This document shows positions 1 to 8,302 of a stretch of DNA of 17,917 nucleotides, one piece after another. The stretch comes from Nymphaea colorata (lineage: Eukaryota > Streptophyta > Magnoliopsida > Nymphaeales > Nymphaeaceae). The notes under the pieces were generated by a model. That model saw only the letters and a program-made list of their open reading frames with translations. It was not told the DNA's origin and ran no database searches. The stretch covers positions 1-17,917 of the forward strand of contig NW_022204583.1 in the NCBI RefSeq assembly GCF_008831285.2. The letters run 5' to 3'. Position 1 is the stretch's first letter. Every line of letters starts with the position of its first letter. Both the position numbers and the translations under genes were made by a program.

Positions 1-32
1 TAGAGAGTCTTCACCTGAGAACTCTAACTCTG

Positions 33-52
33 CTCTCGGGTAACGCCGAGAG
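33..52 (-). other. Conserved LTR hairpin (A 3' LTR copy)
   Basis: Arms CTCTCGG (33-39) and CCGAGAG (46-52) flank a 6-base loop. The same 7-bp stem occurs at 9272-9290 and 13053-13071, where the loop is 5 bases. Confidence 0.6.
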
Positions 53-146
53 AGAACAGGGACCTCGGAGGGCTCTTCCCTAGACCGGAATCCTAAAAAC
101 AAAAGGAAATCTCGAAATCAAGGCACTAACCTTTACTGCCGTCCGT

Positions 147-170
147 ATTGAATCCAGAAATGGATTCAAT
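147..170. repeat. 9-bp inverted repeat in LTR (A 3' copy)
   Basis: ATTGAATCC and GGATTCAAT form a perfect 9-bp stem around the loop AGAAAT. Identical copies are at 9386-9409 and 13164-13187. Confidence 0.65.
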
Positions 171-571
171 CTTCCCTGCTGCAGCGCCGGCCTTCAACTT
201 CACCGTGACCGTGAAGAAGGTGCTGGTTTCTGCAGACTGCTGTTCAGATGGGAAGGATGTCGTGGACAAGGGAGGGACCTTCGCCGGTGAGGAAGAAGAT
301 CCGCCGCAAGCCTTCCAACTCGAGCGCTGGTGGTTCACCGCCGGTACTCCGAGTTCTTCAATGGAGGAAGAAACGCCACGGTAGAAGGGGGCGCGAGGGG
401 ATGAGAGGGCACAAGCACTCGAACACTCGGGCTGGAGTTTGCTTTGATTTTAGTTTCAGAGTTCCTCGAGAATGAGGAGGGAGAGCCAAACCTCGCACGG
501 AGGAGAGAGAGCGCCTTGCGCAAAATGCTTAATTCCTTAATCTTTGATACGAAATACATTGATCCAAATAA

Positions 572-578
572 ATTTATA
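572..578 (-). promoter_or_regulatory. TATA-box candidate in A 3' LTR
   Basis: The minus strand reads TATAAAT here, unchanged in all three LTRs (also 9814-9820 and 13593-13599). Transcription from it would go toward lower coordinates, out of the element into flanking DNA. Confidence 0.5.
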
Positions 579-775
579 CTAATCCTATTTGAGCGAGTCT
601 ACAATCCAGATCTCACCCTCTACCAAGACCCAAATCCAAAACGCCAAGCACAACCGCGCTAGGCTAGGTTCCTACCTCGAATCCTAATATTAACAAGCCT
701 AAGACTAACTTTATTTACTCGTTATTCATAAAGCAAAACGGGCCTAGTGCCCACGCGCAAAGGAAAGGTTCGAGC

Positions 776-896
776 CCCTGGATCTTTTGAACCAGGGTGG
801 GGACCTTGTGAGGGGACCCGCCCTCACTTCGGTTTGTTTGACTCAAGAGCTCGGTCAGGTTTGACCGAGCCGTTTACCTAAGACTTGGATCTTAGG
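776..896 (-). other. Post-pol hairpin cluster (A 3' LTR copy)
   Basis: Four short hairpins lie in a row: arms CCTAAGA/TCTTAGG (877-896), GCTCGGTCA/TGACCGAGC (849-870), GTGAGGG/CCCTCAC (808-827) and CCCTGG/CCAGGG (776-797). All four also occur at 10018-10139 and 13762-13883. The third and fourth keep their stems despite a one-base length change in the loop of the fourth. In this copy the pol stop position (902-904) lies 5 nt upstream in the element's sense. Confidence 0.65.
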
Positions 897-1009
897 ACGT
901 CTCAAGGGTCGCGTGAAGTGGACTCGTTTGGTTGATGATTCTAGCTCGGCGAGTCTAACCTTGGAACCTGTCACCCTGAGACTGAACCTGTTTGAGCACC
1001 GTTGACGAC

Positions 1010-1318
1010 CTAGTTGCTCCTCCCACTCCTCCCGCTGCAACTATCTCTGGTGCTTCTTGCATCTCCTTGGGACTGGACTTGATGCACTGAAGAGAACGAG
1101 CCCACAAGTCGGAAGCCTTGCGCTTCCTTCGCTAGATTCCGCTGGTCGGCCTCTGCTGGGTCTGGACGCTTGGGTAGGTCCGTAACAGATTCCCCCTCCC
1201 TACCTTGCGCTTGTCCTCGAGCGCTTGAAGAGGGGAAGCGATGAACAATCGACCCAAATTCTTCCCAAGAAGTACCCCTGTCGGGTCCTTCCCATTCCAC
1301 AAGTACCTCGTGCCTCAT
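1010..1318 (-). pseudogene. Chromodomain fragment of pol (element A), running into the 3' LTR
   Basis: This frame starts inside a chromodomain, with MRHEVLVEWEGPDRG followed by TSWEEF, the strand-rich core and C-terminal tryptophan typical of chromoviral integrase chromodomains, which bind modified histone tails. The first part of the domain is in another frame because a C is missing near 1330 relative to copy B. The frame crosses the polypurine tract (1188-1204) and enters the 3' LTR. After the residues DLP it diverges from copy B because of indels near 1170 and 1146, so the basic tail motif seen in copy B is lost here. It is a decayed piece of the gag-pol gene, not an independent gene. Confidence 0.8.
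1188..1204 (-). other. Polypurine tract of element A
   Basis: The minus strand reads AGGGAGGGGGAA (1190-1201) followed by TC and then TGTTAC, the start of the 3' LTR. This is the expected position and composition of the plus-strand primer left by RNase H. It lies inside the pol reading frame. Copy B has the same tract at 14181-14197. Confidence 0.88.
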
Positions 1319-1421
1319 CCTCCCTTGTCGTGGACATACCTATGCTTTAGAATGCGATAGGGAGTAGGCAAGTTATCCGGGACCTGCTCTATCAGTGTTG
1401 GTACATCCCCTTGATGAGGCT

Positions 1422-1790
1422 TCAGCCTCGTAACATGAAATACAGGGTGCACCAATGCTGTTTGGGGAGGCCAAGTCTGTAGGCGGCCTTCCCAACCTTT
1501 TGAACCACTGGATAAGGTCCATAATAACGAGGCAGCAGTTTGGAATACGGCTGACCCATCAAGGATTTCTGCTTAAGAGGCAGTCTCTTAAGCCACACGT
1601 AGTCACCCACCTCAAATTCCCGGTCCTTCCTGCCTTTGTCGTATACCTGCTTCATGCGGTTTTGCGCTTTCACAATGTTCTGTTTTAGGGATTCTAATAC
1701 TTCTTCCCTTGTGCGCAATTCGCAGTCAACACTGTCGTCTTCTGCAGTACCTCCTTCGTAGCGTGGAATCGATGGAGGGGGGAAAGCCAT
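1422..1790 (-). pseudogene. Integrase C-terminal fragment with GPY/F module (element A)
   Basis: This 122-codon frame carries the region after the integrase catalytic core, including a basic helical stretch (KQNIVKAQNRMKQVYDKGRK), the strand FEVGDYVWLKRLP and the GPY/F module around LLPRYYGPYPVVQKVG. These bind DNA or aid integration in gypsy-type integrases. It is separated from the core fragment by an extra G in the run at 1777-1782. It ends out of frame near 1460, where one base is missing relative to copy B, so the last dozen residues are not native sequence. The same region is uninterrupted in copy B. Confidence 0.85.
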
Positions 1791-2109
1791 ATACGCCCTC
1801 GTAAAGGGTCATGCCTGTCGACGAGTGCAGACTTGTATTATACGACCATTCTGCCCAAGGTAGGTATTTCACCCAAGTGGCTGGTCGTTCACCCGCAAAG
1901 CAACGTAAGTAGGTCTCCAAGGACCGGTTCACTATCTCACTCTGCCCATCTGTTTGAGGGTGGTGGGCGGTACTGAAATTTAGTTTCGTCCCATGTTCTT
2001 CATATATTCTTGCCAGAATGCACTTAGAAAAATTGAGTCCCCGGTCGCAGACGACGGACTGTGGCATTCCATGCAACTTTCCTATATACTCATGGTAGAC
2101 GTTGGCCAC
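1726..2109 (-). pseudogene. Integrase catalytic-core fragment (element A)
   Basis: This 127-codon frame covers the second and third catalytic positions of the integrase core: VVCDR for the second aspartate and TDGQSEIVNRSLETYL for the glutamate. It is cut from the upstream frame by a missing G at 2112-2114. Two further indels, an extra C at 2039-2042 and a missing C at 1990-1992, throw about 15 residues after VVCDR out of frame before it recovers at GTKLNFS. The local sequence of the catalytic loop is therefore garbled. The C-terminal residues past PPS are out of frame because of the G-run insertion at 1777-1782. It is not functional as read. Confidence 0.85.
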
Positions 2110-5100
2110 GAGGGCCCTTGATATAACCGTGGTAAAAGTGCGAAGTGGCTATATTTCGTGAGCCGATCGACCACTACTAATACTGCCTCTTTTCCTTCTG
2201 ATCGAGGCATGGCATCGATGAAATCCATCGTGACGTCGGTCCACGGTTTTGTAGGTACCGGGAGAGGATTCAAATGGCCTGGAGGCTTGATTGCCTCATA
2301 CTTCTCTCGCTGGCACACTACACACTTCTTTACATAGGCCTGTACTTCAGCCTTCATACCTTTCCACCAAAACTGAGCTTTGATGCGGCTTAGGGTCTTG
2401 GCGACCCCTTCATGACCTGCGGCTGGAGTGTCATGAAAATGATGCAGGAATTCCTGCTTAAGCTCAGAGATAGGAGGGACTACTGCCTTGTCCTTCCTAT
2501 ACAAAATGTTTCCCTTGACTGAGTAGAAGGGAATGGAACCCGGGTTTTGCTGGATCGAGGCTTTGATTAGCCTCAGCGATTCATCACTCTGTTGATCATT
2601 TGCTAACCGATCCCAAATATCCGTTTCCACTACTGACAATGTCATCAGTTGTTCAGCCAAGCGGGAAAGTGAATCAGCCGCTTTGTTTTCAGGACCCTTT
2701 TTATACTCAATTTCGAAATCATACCCCAATAGCTTTGCTAGCCATCTTTGCTGGGTAGGGGTTGACACGCGTTGTTTGAGCATATACTTTAAGCTATTTT
2801 GGTCGGTCCTGACCGTAAATTTGCGTCCAATCAGATATGGACGCCATTTCTCCACTGCCATAACAATAGCGAGTAGCTTTTTCTCGTATGTAGAAAGAGG
2901 TTTGGCCCTGCTGGTTAAGGCCTTTGACATGTAGGCAATGGGGTGGTTATCTTGCCCAAGTACCGCTCCTACTCCGACTTCACAAGCGTCCGTTTCGATG
3001 GTGAATGTCTTTGTAAAATCGGGTAGAGTTAGTACCGGGGCTGACATCAGAGCTGCCTTTAGCTTCTCAAAGGCATCTCTTGACTTCTCAGTCCACGAGA
3101 AGGATCCCTTTTTCAGCATCTGGGTAAGGGGTTGCGCAATGATTCCATACCCCTGGATAAATCGTCTGTAATACCCAGTCAATCCTAGGAAACCTCGCAG
3201 ACTTTTGAGGTCCTTGGGCAGTGGCCATTTCTCCATGGCTTGCAACTTTTCGGGGTCTGCCCGAACCCCATTTCGAGACACAATGTGTCCGAGGTATCCG
3301 ATTGAAGATTGTCCAAAACTGCATTTGGACATCTTCGCGAAGAGATGATGCTCCTTCAAGATGTCTAGAGTAATCTCCAGATGGCGTTGATGTTGCTCTT
3401 CATCTTTGCTATAAATGAGAATATCATCGAAAAATACGAGGATGAAATCTCTGAGGTGTGCTCTGAACACATCATTCATGCACCGTTGGAATGTTGCTGG
3501 CGCATTCGTTAATCCAAAGGGCATTACTAAAAATTCATAATGCCCGTCGTGTGTTCTGAACGCAGTTTTCAATACATCTTCGTCAAACATTCGAATTTGA
3601 TGATATCCGGCTCTGAGATCTATCTTTGAGAAAATAGTAGCGCCGGCTAACTCATCTAGTAGCTCGTCAATGACGGGTATGGGGTGCCGATCCTTAACGG
3701 TCACCTCGTTTAACGCCCTGTAATCTATACAGAACCGCCAAGTGTTGTCTTTTTTCTTCACTAATAGGACGGGTGAAGAAAAAGGGCTGCAACTCGGTCG
3801 GATGATGCCGCTTTCGAGCATCTCTTTGACTAGGCGTTCGATTTCCGCCTTCTGGCTGTGCCCATACCGGTATGGCCTGACGTTGACAGGCTCTGCACCT
3901 TGTGCAAGGACGATTCGATGATCGTAAGCCCTTCTTGGCGGTAAGCCTTTGGGCTCATCAAAAATCTCTGGAAATCGGTCCAAGACCGATTGAATCATAG
4001 GTGGAATTGGTTCTTCCACCTTCTCTTCGGAGAAAGGTACATCCGTTGCCAATGTAAGAACCCAACACGCTGGTTGGTCATGTTGGATGGACCTTAGTGC
4101 TGTTTTGGGACGCGTGGAGCTGGCGAGTCCCTGAATCGTTATCGATTCTTCTTCTCCTTCAGGGATGAAAGTCATAGAGAAGTTCTTTACATCCCAATGA
4201 ATATCTTTCCATGTTAGAAACCATGGCATGCCCAAAATTAAGTCGACTCCTTCAAGCGGAATGATGAGGCAGTCAACTTTAAAAGTTTTCTTTTTAACGG
4301 ACACGTCAAGGCCTTTTCCTTCGTGAATGCACTTGAGCCTTAGTCCCCCTCCCACGATGATAGTTTGTGGGTTGCTCTCGGTGAGAGTGATTCTACACCT
4401 TTCAGCGGCTTCCTCCGTAAGGAAGTTGTTGGTGGCTCCGCTGTCGAGCAATATTAAGACTTTTTGGCCATTGATACGACCAAAAACACGCATGGCATTT
4501 GCCTTATGGGGGTCTTGAATTGAATGAAGAGATTCGACCTCTTCTGATTTCTCTTCTTTGGTCGGTGTCTCTTCTTGATGCGTTTCTTTAGGCTCAATTT
4601 TCTTGCCTTTTCTTCTAACTAGGATTTCCTCATCAGACGAGGAGCTTGAATCAGAACTGGAGGAGGAATCGCTTTCGGAGCTAGAGCTGGTCTCTGGCTC
4701 ATCAATCACCACTATATTAAAAAGTGCTTTGCACTGGTGATTTTTATCCCACTTGCCCTCACATCTGAAACACAGGCCTTTCTTCCTGTATTCTTCAATT
4801 TGTTTAGGGGACAAGTAACGGGTAGGTAGTTCACGGCCTGGACGTGGGTTTGGCCTGAACTCGTTCCCTCTGTTGTAGGGAACTAATTCCCTTCCTTTAT
4901 TCTCTCTGAATTTGATTCGAGAAGCAGAGGAGAAGGAAGGTTTCTTCCTCTGTTTGTCAGCCCTGCGAGCCTTTTTCTCTCGCTTTTCCTCTTTTCTCTC
5001 TTCAATCCGCTCTTCATACAGTCGGGCCATAGCGAAGCATTCTTCGAGATGATCGAAACGATGTATCTTCATCTCGCGTTTGATATCACTTCTAAGGCCT

Positions 5101-5654
5101 CCTTTGAATGCTCCAATTAGAGCCTTCTCGGGCCATTGTACCATGCTAGCTAGTCTTTCGAACTGCTTTTGATAGGTGGGCACGTTCGAAGTTTGGACTA
5201 GATTTTTGAGGTCCTCGTCATAATCGATGAACGTGGACTCTCCAAAGTGAAGCTGCAAACTAGCCTTGTACTTTTCCCAAGTGGGATCGACTGTCTTGTG
5301 CTCAAACCAAAGATAGTGGGTGGTCGCTTCGCCAGTCATGTTGGCTGTAGCGATTTCTATCCATTCTTCTTGTGGGATACGATGGCACATGAAGAAACGT
5401 TCAGCCATGAATAACCACTCTCTGAGATGCTCTCCGTTGAATTTTGGAAAGTCGTACTTGACGGATGGTGTACATCTTTCTTCTAGACGAGGTGGTTCTC
5501 TTCGAGTTCTCCTTGGGTGAAGGGGTGATTCATCTTCACCATCAGATAATTCGTACATTGGGTTTTGAAGAGTTTGGCCTATCCGTGGGCCACGAGGAGT
5601 CCTGTAATATTCGCTATAGGGCTCTTGTTGGTACCTGCCTTGTGGGGGACGCAT
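2082..5654 (-). CDS. Gag-Pol main open frame, element A: capsid, protease, RT, RNase H, integrase zinc finger
   Basis: This 1190-codon frame holds most of the polyprotein. Residues 68-215 resemble the retrotransposon Gag capsid domain (KFNGEHLREW onward), followed by a basic region at 215-238. C295, C298, H306 and C308 form a variant zinc knuckle with CX2CX7HXC spacing. An acidic serine-rich linker lies at 323-343. The aspartic protease has DSGA at 404-407 and ILGMPW at 473-478. Reverse transcriptase spans about 590-765 with D679 and FFDD (D743, D744). RNase H has D889, E924, D951 and D994. The integrase zinc finger is H1074, H1081, C1111, C1114, and the first core aspartate is D1144. The first ATG is internal to Gag: the true N-terminus is in another frame upstream. 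The frame ends after one base is lost at 2112-2114, so the last residues are not native. By sequence the protease, RT and RNase H motifs are all intact. Confidence 0.93.
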   Translation of the reverse strand: MRPPQGRYQQEPYSEYYRTPRGPRIGQTLQNPMYELSDGEDESPLHPRRTRREPPRLEERCTPSVKYDFPKFNGEHLREWLFMAERFFMCHRIPQEEWIEIATANMTGEATTHYLWFEHKTVDPTWEKYKASLQLHFGESTFIDYDEDLKNLVQTSNVPTYQKQFERLASMVQWPEKALIGAFKGGLRSDIKREMKIHRFDHLEECFAMARLYEERIEERKEEKREKKARRADKQRKKPSFSSASRIKFRENKGRELVPYNRGNEFRPNPRPGRELPTRYLSPKQIEEYRKKGLCFRCEGKWDKNHQCKALFNIVVIDEPETSSSSESDSSSSSDSSSSSDEEILVRRKGKKIEPKETHQEETPTKEEKSEEVESLHSIQDPHKANAMRVFGRINGQKVLILLDSGATNNFLTEEAAERCRITLTESNPQTIIVGGGLRLKCIHEGKGLDVSVKKKTFKVDCLIIPLEGVDLILGMPWFLTWKDIHWDVKNFSMTFIPEGEEESITIQGLASSTRPKTALRSIQHDQPACWVLTLATDVPFSEEKVEEPIPPMIQSVLDRFPEIFDEPKGLPPRRAYDHRIVLAQGAEPVNVRPYRYGHSQKAEIERLVKEMLESGIIRPSCSPFSSPVLLVKKKDNTWRFCIDYRALNEVTVKDRHPIPVIDELLDELAGATIFSKIDLRAGYHQIRMFDEDVLKTAFRTHDGHYEFLVMPFGLTNAPATFQRCMNDVFRAHLRDFILVFFDDILIYSKDEEQHQRHLEITLDILKEHHLFAKMSKCSFGQSSIGYLGHIVSRNGVRADPEKLQAMEKWPLPKDLKSLRGFLGLTGYYRRFIQGYGIIAQPLTQMLKKGSFSWTEKSRDAFEKLKAALMSAPVLTLPDFTKTFTIETDACEVGVGAVLGQDNHPIAYMSKALTSRAKPLSTYEKKLLAIVMAVEKWRPYLIGRKFTVRTDQNSLKYMLKQRVSTPTQQRWLAKLLGYDFEIEYKKGPENKAADSLSRLAEQLMTLSVVETDIWDRLANDQQSDESLRLIKASIQQNPGSIPFYSVKGNILYRKDKAVVPPISELKQEFLHHFHDTPAAGHEGVAKTLSRIKAQFWWKGMKAEVQAYVKKCVVCQREKYEAIKPPGHLNPLPVPTKPWTDVTMDFIDAMPRSEGKEAVLVVVDRLTKYSHFALLPRLYQGPSWPTSTMSI

Positions 5655-6079
5655 GAGCCTACCCCTTCTGTGCTTGTCCCAACGTGAGATATGTTGTTGG
5701 GATTGATCTCAGTGTCGGTTTGATAGCCAGGTACTGCTAACAAACCTTTCCCTCTCTGTGCATTCGGACCCTGAGTGGTCCTTTCTGCGACTATGGCCTG
5801 CGTTTGGGCGGTAGACATTTGACGGAACATGGTCCGTATCTCGTCCATTTCTTTTTGTCTATCTGCATTTTGACGGTCCATTTCTTTCTTTCTCAAGTTC
5901 TCTACCTTAGCCATGTCGGTACGCATCTGTAATAATTCTTTTTCTATGCTTAGGATGCGTCCTAAAGCATAGTCGGGCACTTGGCCTCTCTGTGATGGCT
6001 GAGCCTCTTCGGGAGTGTCATGAGGATTCTCCTCCAGCACGGGCTCATCTGAGTTAACATTCTTTTTTGATTTTCCCAT
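5579..6079 (-). pseudogene. Gag N-terminal fragment (element A)
   Basis: The frame begins at MGKSKKN (ATG 6077-6079), chosen because it starts a lysine-rich, hydrophilic sequence, whereas the in-frame ATG 23 codons earlier lies in leader-like sequence. Residues of roughly 35-85 are rich in E, K, R, M and Q with heptad-like spacing (RILSIEKELLQMRTDMAKV), which suggests a coiled coil for Gag assembly. Around 5662-5665 the frame parts from the main Gag-Pol frame at a run of four G on the minus strand, so residues after about 138 are not native. A one-base loss in that run explains the break. A programmed minus-one shift is possible but there is no classical slippery heptamer. Copy B does not reach this region. 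Confidence 0.75.
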
Positions 6080-6598
6080 TTTAACTTGCGAAATCAAAAG
6101 CTTACCTAACTGAAATCCAAATTCTGACACAACTGCCACTCTTAACACTAACCTAGACTGTCGACTCTATTACGCTGCCGCTGCCACTGCTTGAGCTGCC
6201 GCGCGTGAGTCCTAAGGCAAGGGAGACGGGTTGGCCCGCCTAAAGCCGCGCTACGCCTTAGCGCCTAGGCAATCTCACCTCGCTCTCGGCCGGGCTTCAA
6301 AAAGCCTAAATCGTCACACCCGCCTGGTGTCTCGACGACAAGCCTCGAGCTTAGCTGCCCTCGGGTGTACGTTGTGTACAGCCCCACACTTGCTAAAATC
6401 GAGCAAGCGAAGCCTAGAACTTACGCAATATAATGCTGGAAGTCGTGAAACCTATACTTTTCTAACGACTTAGAAAACCGAAATACCCTGACAAGAAGAC
6501 CCGAAACTGATACCTCTGAATTTCTGCCGTTTGAAGTACCTTCTGAAGCTGACTTCTTCGTAGGTCGGGTGCTCAAACTGACAGTTCTAGTCTCAAGT
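6080..6598 (-). other. 5' leader between primer-binding site and gag (element A)
   Basis: About 520 bp of untranslated internal sequence with no credible coding frame. It contains a GC-rich part at about 6160-6320 with an inverted repeat, CTAAGGC (6212-6218) and GCCTTAG (6255-6261). In LTR retroelements this interval usually carries RNA packaging and dimerisation structures, but no known motif is recognisable here. Confidence 0.6.
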
Positions 6599-6612
6599 TG
6601 GCTCTGATACCA
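6599..6612 (-). other. Primer-binding site, initiator-Met tRNA type
   Basis: The minus strand reads TGGTATCAGAGCCA, two bases after the LTR end TAACA. TGGTATCAGAGCC is the standard complement of the 3' end of plant initiator methionine tRNA, used by most chromoviruses and many Copia elements. It fixes the element orientation and the inner edge of the 5' LTR. Confidence 0.95.
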
Positions 6613-6614
6613 AT

Positions 6615-6623
6615 TGTTAGGAC
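6615..6623. repeat. LTR terminal inverted repeat, inner end
   Basis: TGTTAGGAC here pairs with GTCCGTAACA at 10427-10436, with one extra base in the latter. These are the termini recognised by integrase. Confidence 0.85.
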
Positions 6624-7090
6624 TCGTCCCGATTAGGCCAGAATTTCCTAACCAAGACGGTCCTACTGCCAAGACCGACTTGAGTACTACCTAAAAACCA
6701 AAATTCCTAAATAAAATTTAATACAAATAATCTACCCGGCCGGACAAACCCCGGCGCAAAAACCCCTAGGACAAAGTTACACAGGGTTAAGTTTCCCAAC
6801 CTAACTAAGGAATAACCTACTACAAACAACTACAGGGGTTACAGGCTAGTACAAACGCAAGCGATACAAAGATTACTCTCAACTCACTCACAAACACACC
6901 AAACCATGCAAACCACTCTAACGGACAAACCACACCCAACGACAGCAAATGGGTAGGTCTACTCCTTGTGACCGTGTCTCGGGCAATAAGGCCCTCGAGG
7001 TGCCACAGTGAGGAGCGTAGCCGAAGCCTGGGCTAAAACAGCAAATTAAATAAACTAAATGGAATCCTAATGCAAAAACAGAATTAACAC
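6624..7090 (-). other. PBS-proximal LTR segment, no gene
   Basis: Low-complexity A/C-rich sequence on the plus strand, with a CCGGCCGG-containing stretch near 6735. It matches 10437-10870 of element B with scattered substitutions. I see no coding frame and no strong promoter motif; the TATTAAAT on the minus strand near 6720 is changed in B. Confidence 0.5.
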
Positions 7091-7223
7091 CCTCCCCGAA
7101 TCTACAAAGGCTGGAGAGCGTTACCGGCCAAGGCGCTGCCTTGGCTGTGCCGAGAGACCACGGTGTAGAATACCTAAGCCCCAGGTATTGCAGCTCACGG
7201 GCCGGCGTGAAGCGCGCGACCTG

Positions 7224-7399
7224 GACAGCCTCTTGCTGTCGGACGGCGTGGACAGAATGCTGGCCGAGACAGCCGCCTGCTGTCGGCGCTGACGGACAGT
7301 GCGCTGCCGAGAACAGCCGCCTGCTGTTGTGGGCGAACCTGCGGACGAGTAGCCTAGACGAGCTTGCTGTCGGGGCGGGCAGACAGACAGAGTGCCGAC
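7224..7399. repeat. 44-bp tandem array of hairpins in GC-rich part of LTR A
   Basis: Three units start at 7224, 7268 and 7312, exactly 44 bp apart, and a degenerate fourth ends near 7399. Each of the first three opens with a 6-bp stem and 5-base loop: GACAGC/GCTGTC with loop CTCTT, GACAGC/GCTGTC with loop CGCCT, and AACAGC/GCTGTT with loop CGCCT. The third differs from the first two at both paired positions. The surrounding 7090-7650 is GC- and CpG-rich. The array is also in element B at 11002-11179. Confidence 0.7.
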
Positions 7400-7639
7400 G
7401 AGGTTGTGCGACCACCTGTCACCTGAGGCGCGGGCTGGATGCCGCGGTGTTGACGGAAGGAGGAGGCGACCGCCTGTCGCCTGAGATGCGCCTGCGGGAT
7501 GCGGCGCGGCCGAGGGGGGCGAAAGCCTTGCGGCAGTGCCTACCTACCTGGCGCTGGAAGTGGCTCGGCCACGGTTGTCGACAAGGAGTGCCGACGACGG
7601 CGCGGGTGGCCGAGGGGCTGACCGACGACGGCTAGCGAG

Positions 7640-8300
7640 CGGCTAGCGTCTCCGGCTGCTCCTAGTCCCTAGCTAAGGTCGAGTTAGCTTGGACGGGCGG
7701 GGCTCTACGGGTAGGCTAGTTCAGAGAAGCGAGGTTAAGGGCTCGGGTAGGTCAGAGGGAACAGAGCTTAGGCGCGGAAGAGGGTTAACCTAGCTACTAG
7801 GTGGGCTAAGCCGAAAGATAGAAGAGGAAGCAAGAGAGGTTAAGACAAGGTTCGGCCGAGGGAACTTAGCGATCTGGTTAGAGATGAAGAGGGGTCACAA
7901 GTGAGCTCGGCTGGGTCTGGTCAACGTGACACTCGAGGTAAGCTCGAGTCAACTGGGTCACCCTAAGGTGGCTCGGGTTTGACCGAGTTCCTACTAGGCT
8001 AGGTCAAGTTCGGTTCGGTTAACTTGGGTCAAGACCTTGAAGAGGTTTACTAGGTTAGATCCGGTCAAGGTCTAGCTGGGTTAGGACCAAGTGGGTTAGG
8101 TCGAGTGAGTGAGGACCTGGATGCTTGGCACTTGGCAAGATGAACGGGTTAGCTAATGTGCGCTAAGTGAATGCCTATCAACAAGGGAAAGGTGAAATGC
8201 TTTCCTAAAGAGAGGGGTAATGAACCTGGACACGAACTGGGTAAAGGGGAAAGATAGCTACACGATGTAGCTTAGTGGGCTTCGAAGAGGGGGAGATGGC
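7640..8300. other. G/T-rich degenerate-repeat zone of LTR A
   Basis: The plus strand repeats variants of GGGTTAGGTC and GGTCAAG without a fixed period, especially at 7980-8110. There is no coding frame of note. One exact hairpin at 7931-7949 is listed separately. The same zone in element B is about 11420-12080. Confidence 0.45.
7931..7949. repeat. 7-bp perfect hairpin in LTR A
   Basis: Arms ACTCGAG (7931-7937) and CTCGAGT (7943-7949) flank the loop GTAAG. Copy B has the same bases at 11711-11729 although neighbouring bases differ. Confidence 0.55.
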
Positions 8301-8302
8301 GA

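Larger units (their letters stand above)
1..1187 (-). mobile_element. 3' LTR of element A (right 1187 bp only)
   Basis: This stretch is nearly identical to 9240-10436, the element-start end of the complete LTR, and to 13020-14180 in element B. It ends GTCCGTAACA at 1187, directly followed by the complement of a polypurine tract, which fixes it as the 3' LTR of a minus-strand element. By comparison with the complete copy, about 2.6 kb of this LTR lies before the window start. It differs from the A 5' LTR by few substitutions and a larger number of one- or two-base indels. It contains the TATA box (572-578), the post-pol hairpin cluster (776-896) and the last part of the pol reading frame (902-1187). 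Confidence 0.93.
902..6079 (-). pseudogene. gag-pol of element A, broken by frameshifts
   Basis: This is the full extent of the Gag-Pol polyprotein gene of element A, from the ATG at 6077-6079 to the TGA equivalent to the intact stop in element B. The order is Gag, protease, reverse transcriptase, RNase H, integrase, chromodomain, which is the Ty3/gypsy order. Comparison with copy B shows single-base length changes at about 5662-5665 (G run), 2112-2114, 2039-2042, 1990-1992, 1777-1782, 1461-1463, 1330, and two more near 1146 and 1170 inside the LTR. Most fall in homopolymers. The reading frame is therefore split into at least five pieces, each listed separately. Protease, reverse transcriptase, RNase H and the integrase zinc finger stay in one long frame; the integrase core and C-terminus do not. 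Whether all breaks are real or partly assembly error cannot be settled from the sequence. Confidence 0.9.

Noticed and set aside
2683-3171. Plus-strand frames of about 80 codons opposite RT and RNase H, repeated at 15677-16165
   Set aside because: They are antisense shadows of conserved pol coding sequence; conservation follows from the pol frame.
6421-6672. Minus-strand 83-codon frame across the primer-binding site
   Set aside because: It spans the LTR junction and the primer-binding site and shows no domain; it is untranslated leader.
7224-7399. CRISPR-like array, because of evenly spaced short palindromes
   Set aside because: Repeats are short and degenerate, the spacers are themselves related, and the context is a plant LTR with no cas genes.
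7141-7635. A 164-codon plus-strand frame in the LTR, with a related frame at 10966-11415 ending at the same stop
   Set aside because: The region is GC-rich, which lowers stop frequency. The N-terminal parts are in different frames in the two copies, and many differences in the shared part change amino acids, so there is no sign of protein constraint. It is also antisense to the element.
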